Positions 13,355 to 13,742 of a DNA stretch of 13,742 nt are shown here, in pieces. Both the position numbers and the translations under genes were made by a program. The DNA is taken from positions 1-13,742 of the forward strand of contig CASEHR010000129.1 in NCBI GenBank assembly GCA_949287785.1, read 5' to 3'. The stretch is from an uncultured Bacillota bacterium (GTDB lineage Bacteria; Bacillota_I; Bacilli_A; Erysipelotrichales; Erysipelotrichaceae). The notes under the pieces were generated by a model. The model was not told the origin of the DNA and ran no database searches. It saw only the letters and a program-made list of their open reading frames with translations. Within the stretch, counting starts at the first letter, position 1. Each line of letters starts with the position of its first letter.

Positions 13355-13742
13355 ATGAAATCACTGGGTAAAAACATCGCTGAAAAACGCAAATTACTGC
13401 ACATGACACAGGAAGACCTGGCAGACAAACTCGGCGTAACTTCACAAGCCGTCAGCAAATGGGAAAACGATATCAGCATACCGGATATCACTCTTCTGAT
13501 CGAACTGGCAGATCTGTTCAACATCACTCTTGATGAACTGGTACGAAACAAAGAACCGGAAACCAAGCTGGTTGCCGAGGAAATCCGCAAACCGGTCGAT
13601 AAGATGGTACTTAAAATCATCGTCGACTGTGCTGACGGAGATAAGGTAAAGCTCAATCTGCCGATCTCTTTGGTCAGGATGTGGTTGTCATTATCGGCGG
13701 AAAAAAGTGTCAAGATCGGTGATATCGATCTGAGTAATATCG
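13355..13742 (+). CDS. XRE-family regulator with a SHOCT-like/DUF2089-type C-terminal region (3' end outside window)
   Basis: Reads from ATG 13355, with AGGAGG four bases before, and stays open to the window end (129 codons seen). Residues 1-62 are a Cro/C1-type helix-turn-helix: SLGKNIAEKRKLLHMTQEDL, then ADKLGVTSQAVSKWENDIS and DITLLIELADLFNITLDEL. After a short linker comes MVLKIIVDCADGDKVKLNLPISLVRMWL, which resembles the small domain found in YvlB/LiaX-type and SHOCT-like proteins (K-I-x-V-x-S/C-x-D-G-D-K-V-x-x-N-L-P); this second assignment is by pattern memory. It probably regulates its own operon with the MFS exporter gene directly upstream. No operator could be placed. Confidence 0.85.
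   Translation, partial: MKSLGKNIAEKRKLLHMTQEDLADKLGVTSQAVSKWENDISIPDITLLIELADLFNITLDELVRNKEPETKLVAEEIRKPVDKMVLKIIVDCADGDKVKLNLPISLVRMWLSLSAEKSVKIGDIDLSNI

Noticed and set aside
13330..13713. A minus-strand open frame of 127 codons
   Set aside because: It is a shadow of the XRE regulator gene, which is clearly coding on the plus strand.
1..13742. CRISPR arrays, tRNA or rRNA genes, tandem repeats
   Set aside because: None was seen by eye on either strand; a dedicated search was not possible.

Overview
The window looks like chromosomal DNA of a low-GC Gram-positive bacterium (Bacillota). An anaerobic, gut- or mouth-type member such as an Erysipelotrichales relative fits, but that lineage is inferred from gene content and general sequence feel, not from a marker gene. 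Supporting signs are AGGAGG-type ribosome binding sites, a CIRCE operator, a sortase, lipobox lipoproteins, an L-cysteine desulfidase and a cytoplasmic GH29 fucosidase. The standard bacterial code is in use: TAA, TAG and TGA all end intact genes and Trp is TGG.

Layout. 1-460: 3' end of an AzgA-type purine permease with its terminator. 569-1152: a decayed membrane-anchored protein gene. 1207-3510 (minus): a GH29 alpha-L-fucosidase with an AraC-family regulator just upstream, a small sugar-scavenging unit. 3586-4228 (minus): two decayed genes for small exported proteins; one is a lipoprotein whose lipobox cysteine codon is now TGA. 4229-4678: a regulatory gap ending in a CIRCE-controlled sigma-A promoter. 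4679-5101: an Hsp20 chaperone gene. 5149-6697 (minus): an operon of a stand-alone FakA/YloV C-terminal domain protein and an L-cysteine desulfidase (CyuA type). 6798-7583: a sortase transcribed divergently from that operon.

7584-12131 is accessory and eroded. It holds a broken two-helix membrane gene, a 3' remnant of a DUF4143 ATPase gene, two intact overlapping lipoprotein genes, a secreted C39-like cysteine peptidase gene whose -10 box sits inside a palindrome, half of an IS110-family transposase and half of an IS3-family transposase placed back to back, and a GC-rich structured stretch after the IS3 half. 12132-13742: an MFS (DHA3-like) exporter gene tightly coupled to an XRE regulator gene that runs off the window.

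The housekeeping genes are intact and well punctuated by terminators, while accessory genes show repeated nonsense and frameshift damage. No known defence system, CRISPR array, rRNA or tRNA was seen. The points most worth following up are the FakA-domain/desulfidase operon, the secreted peptidase and lipoprotein cluster, and the structured stretch beside the IS remnants.
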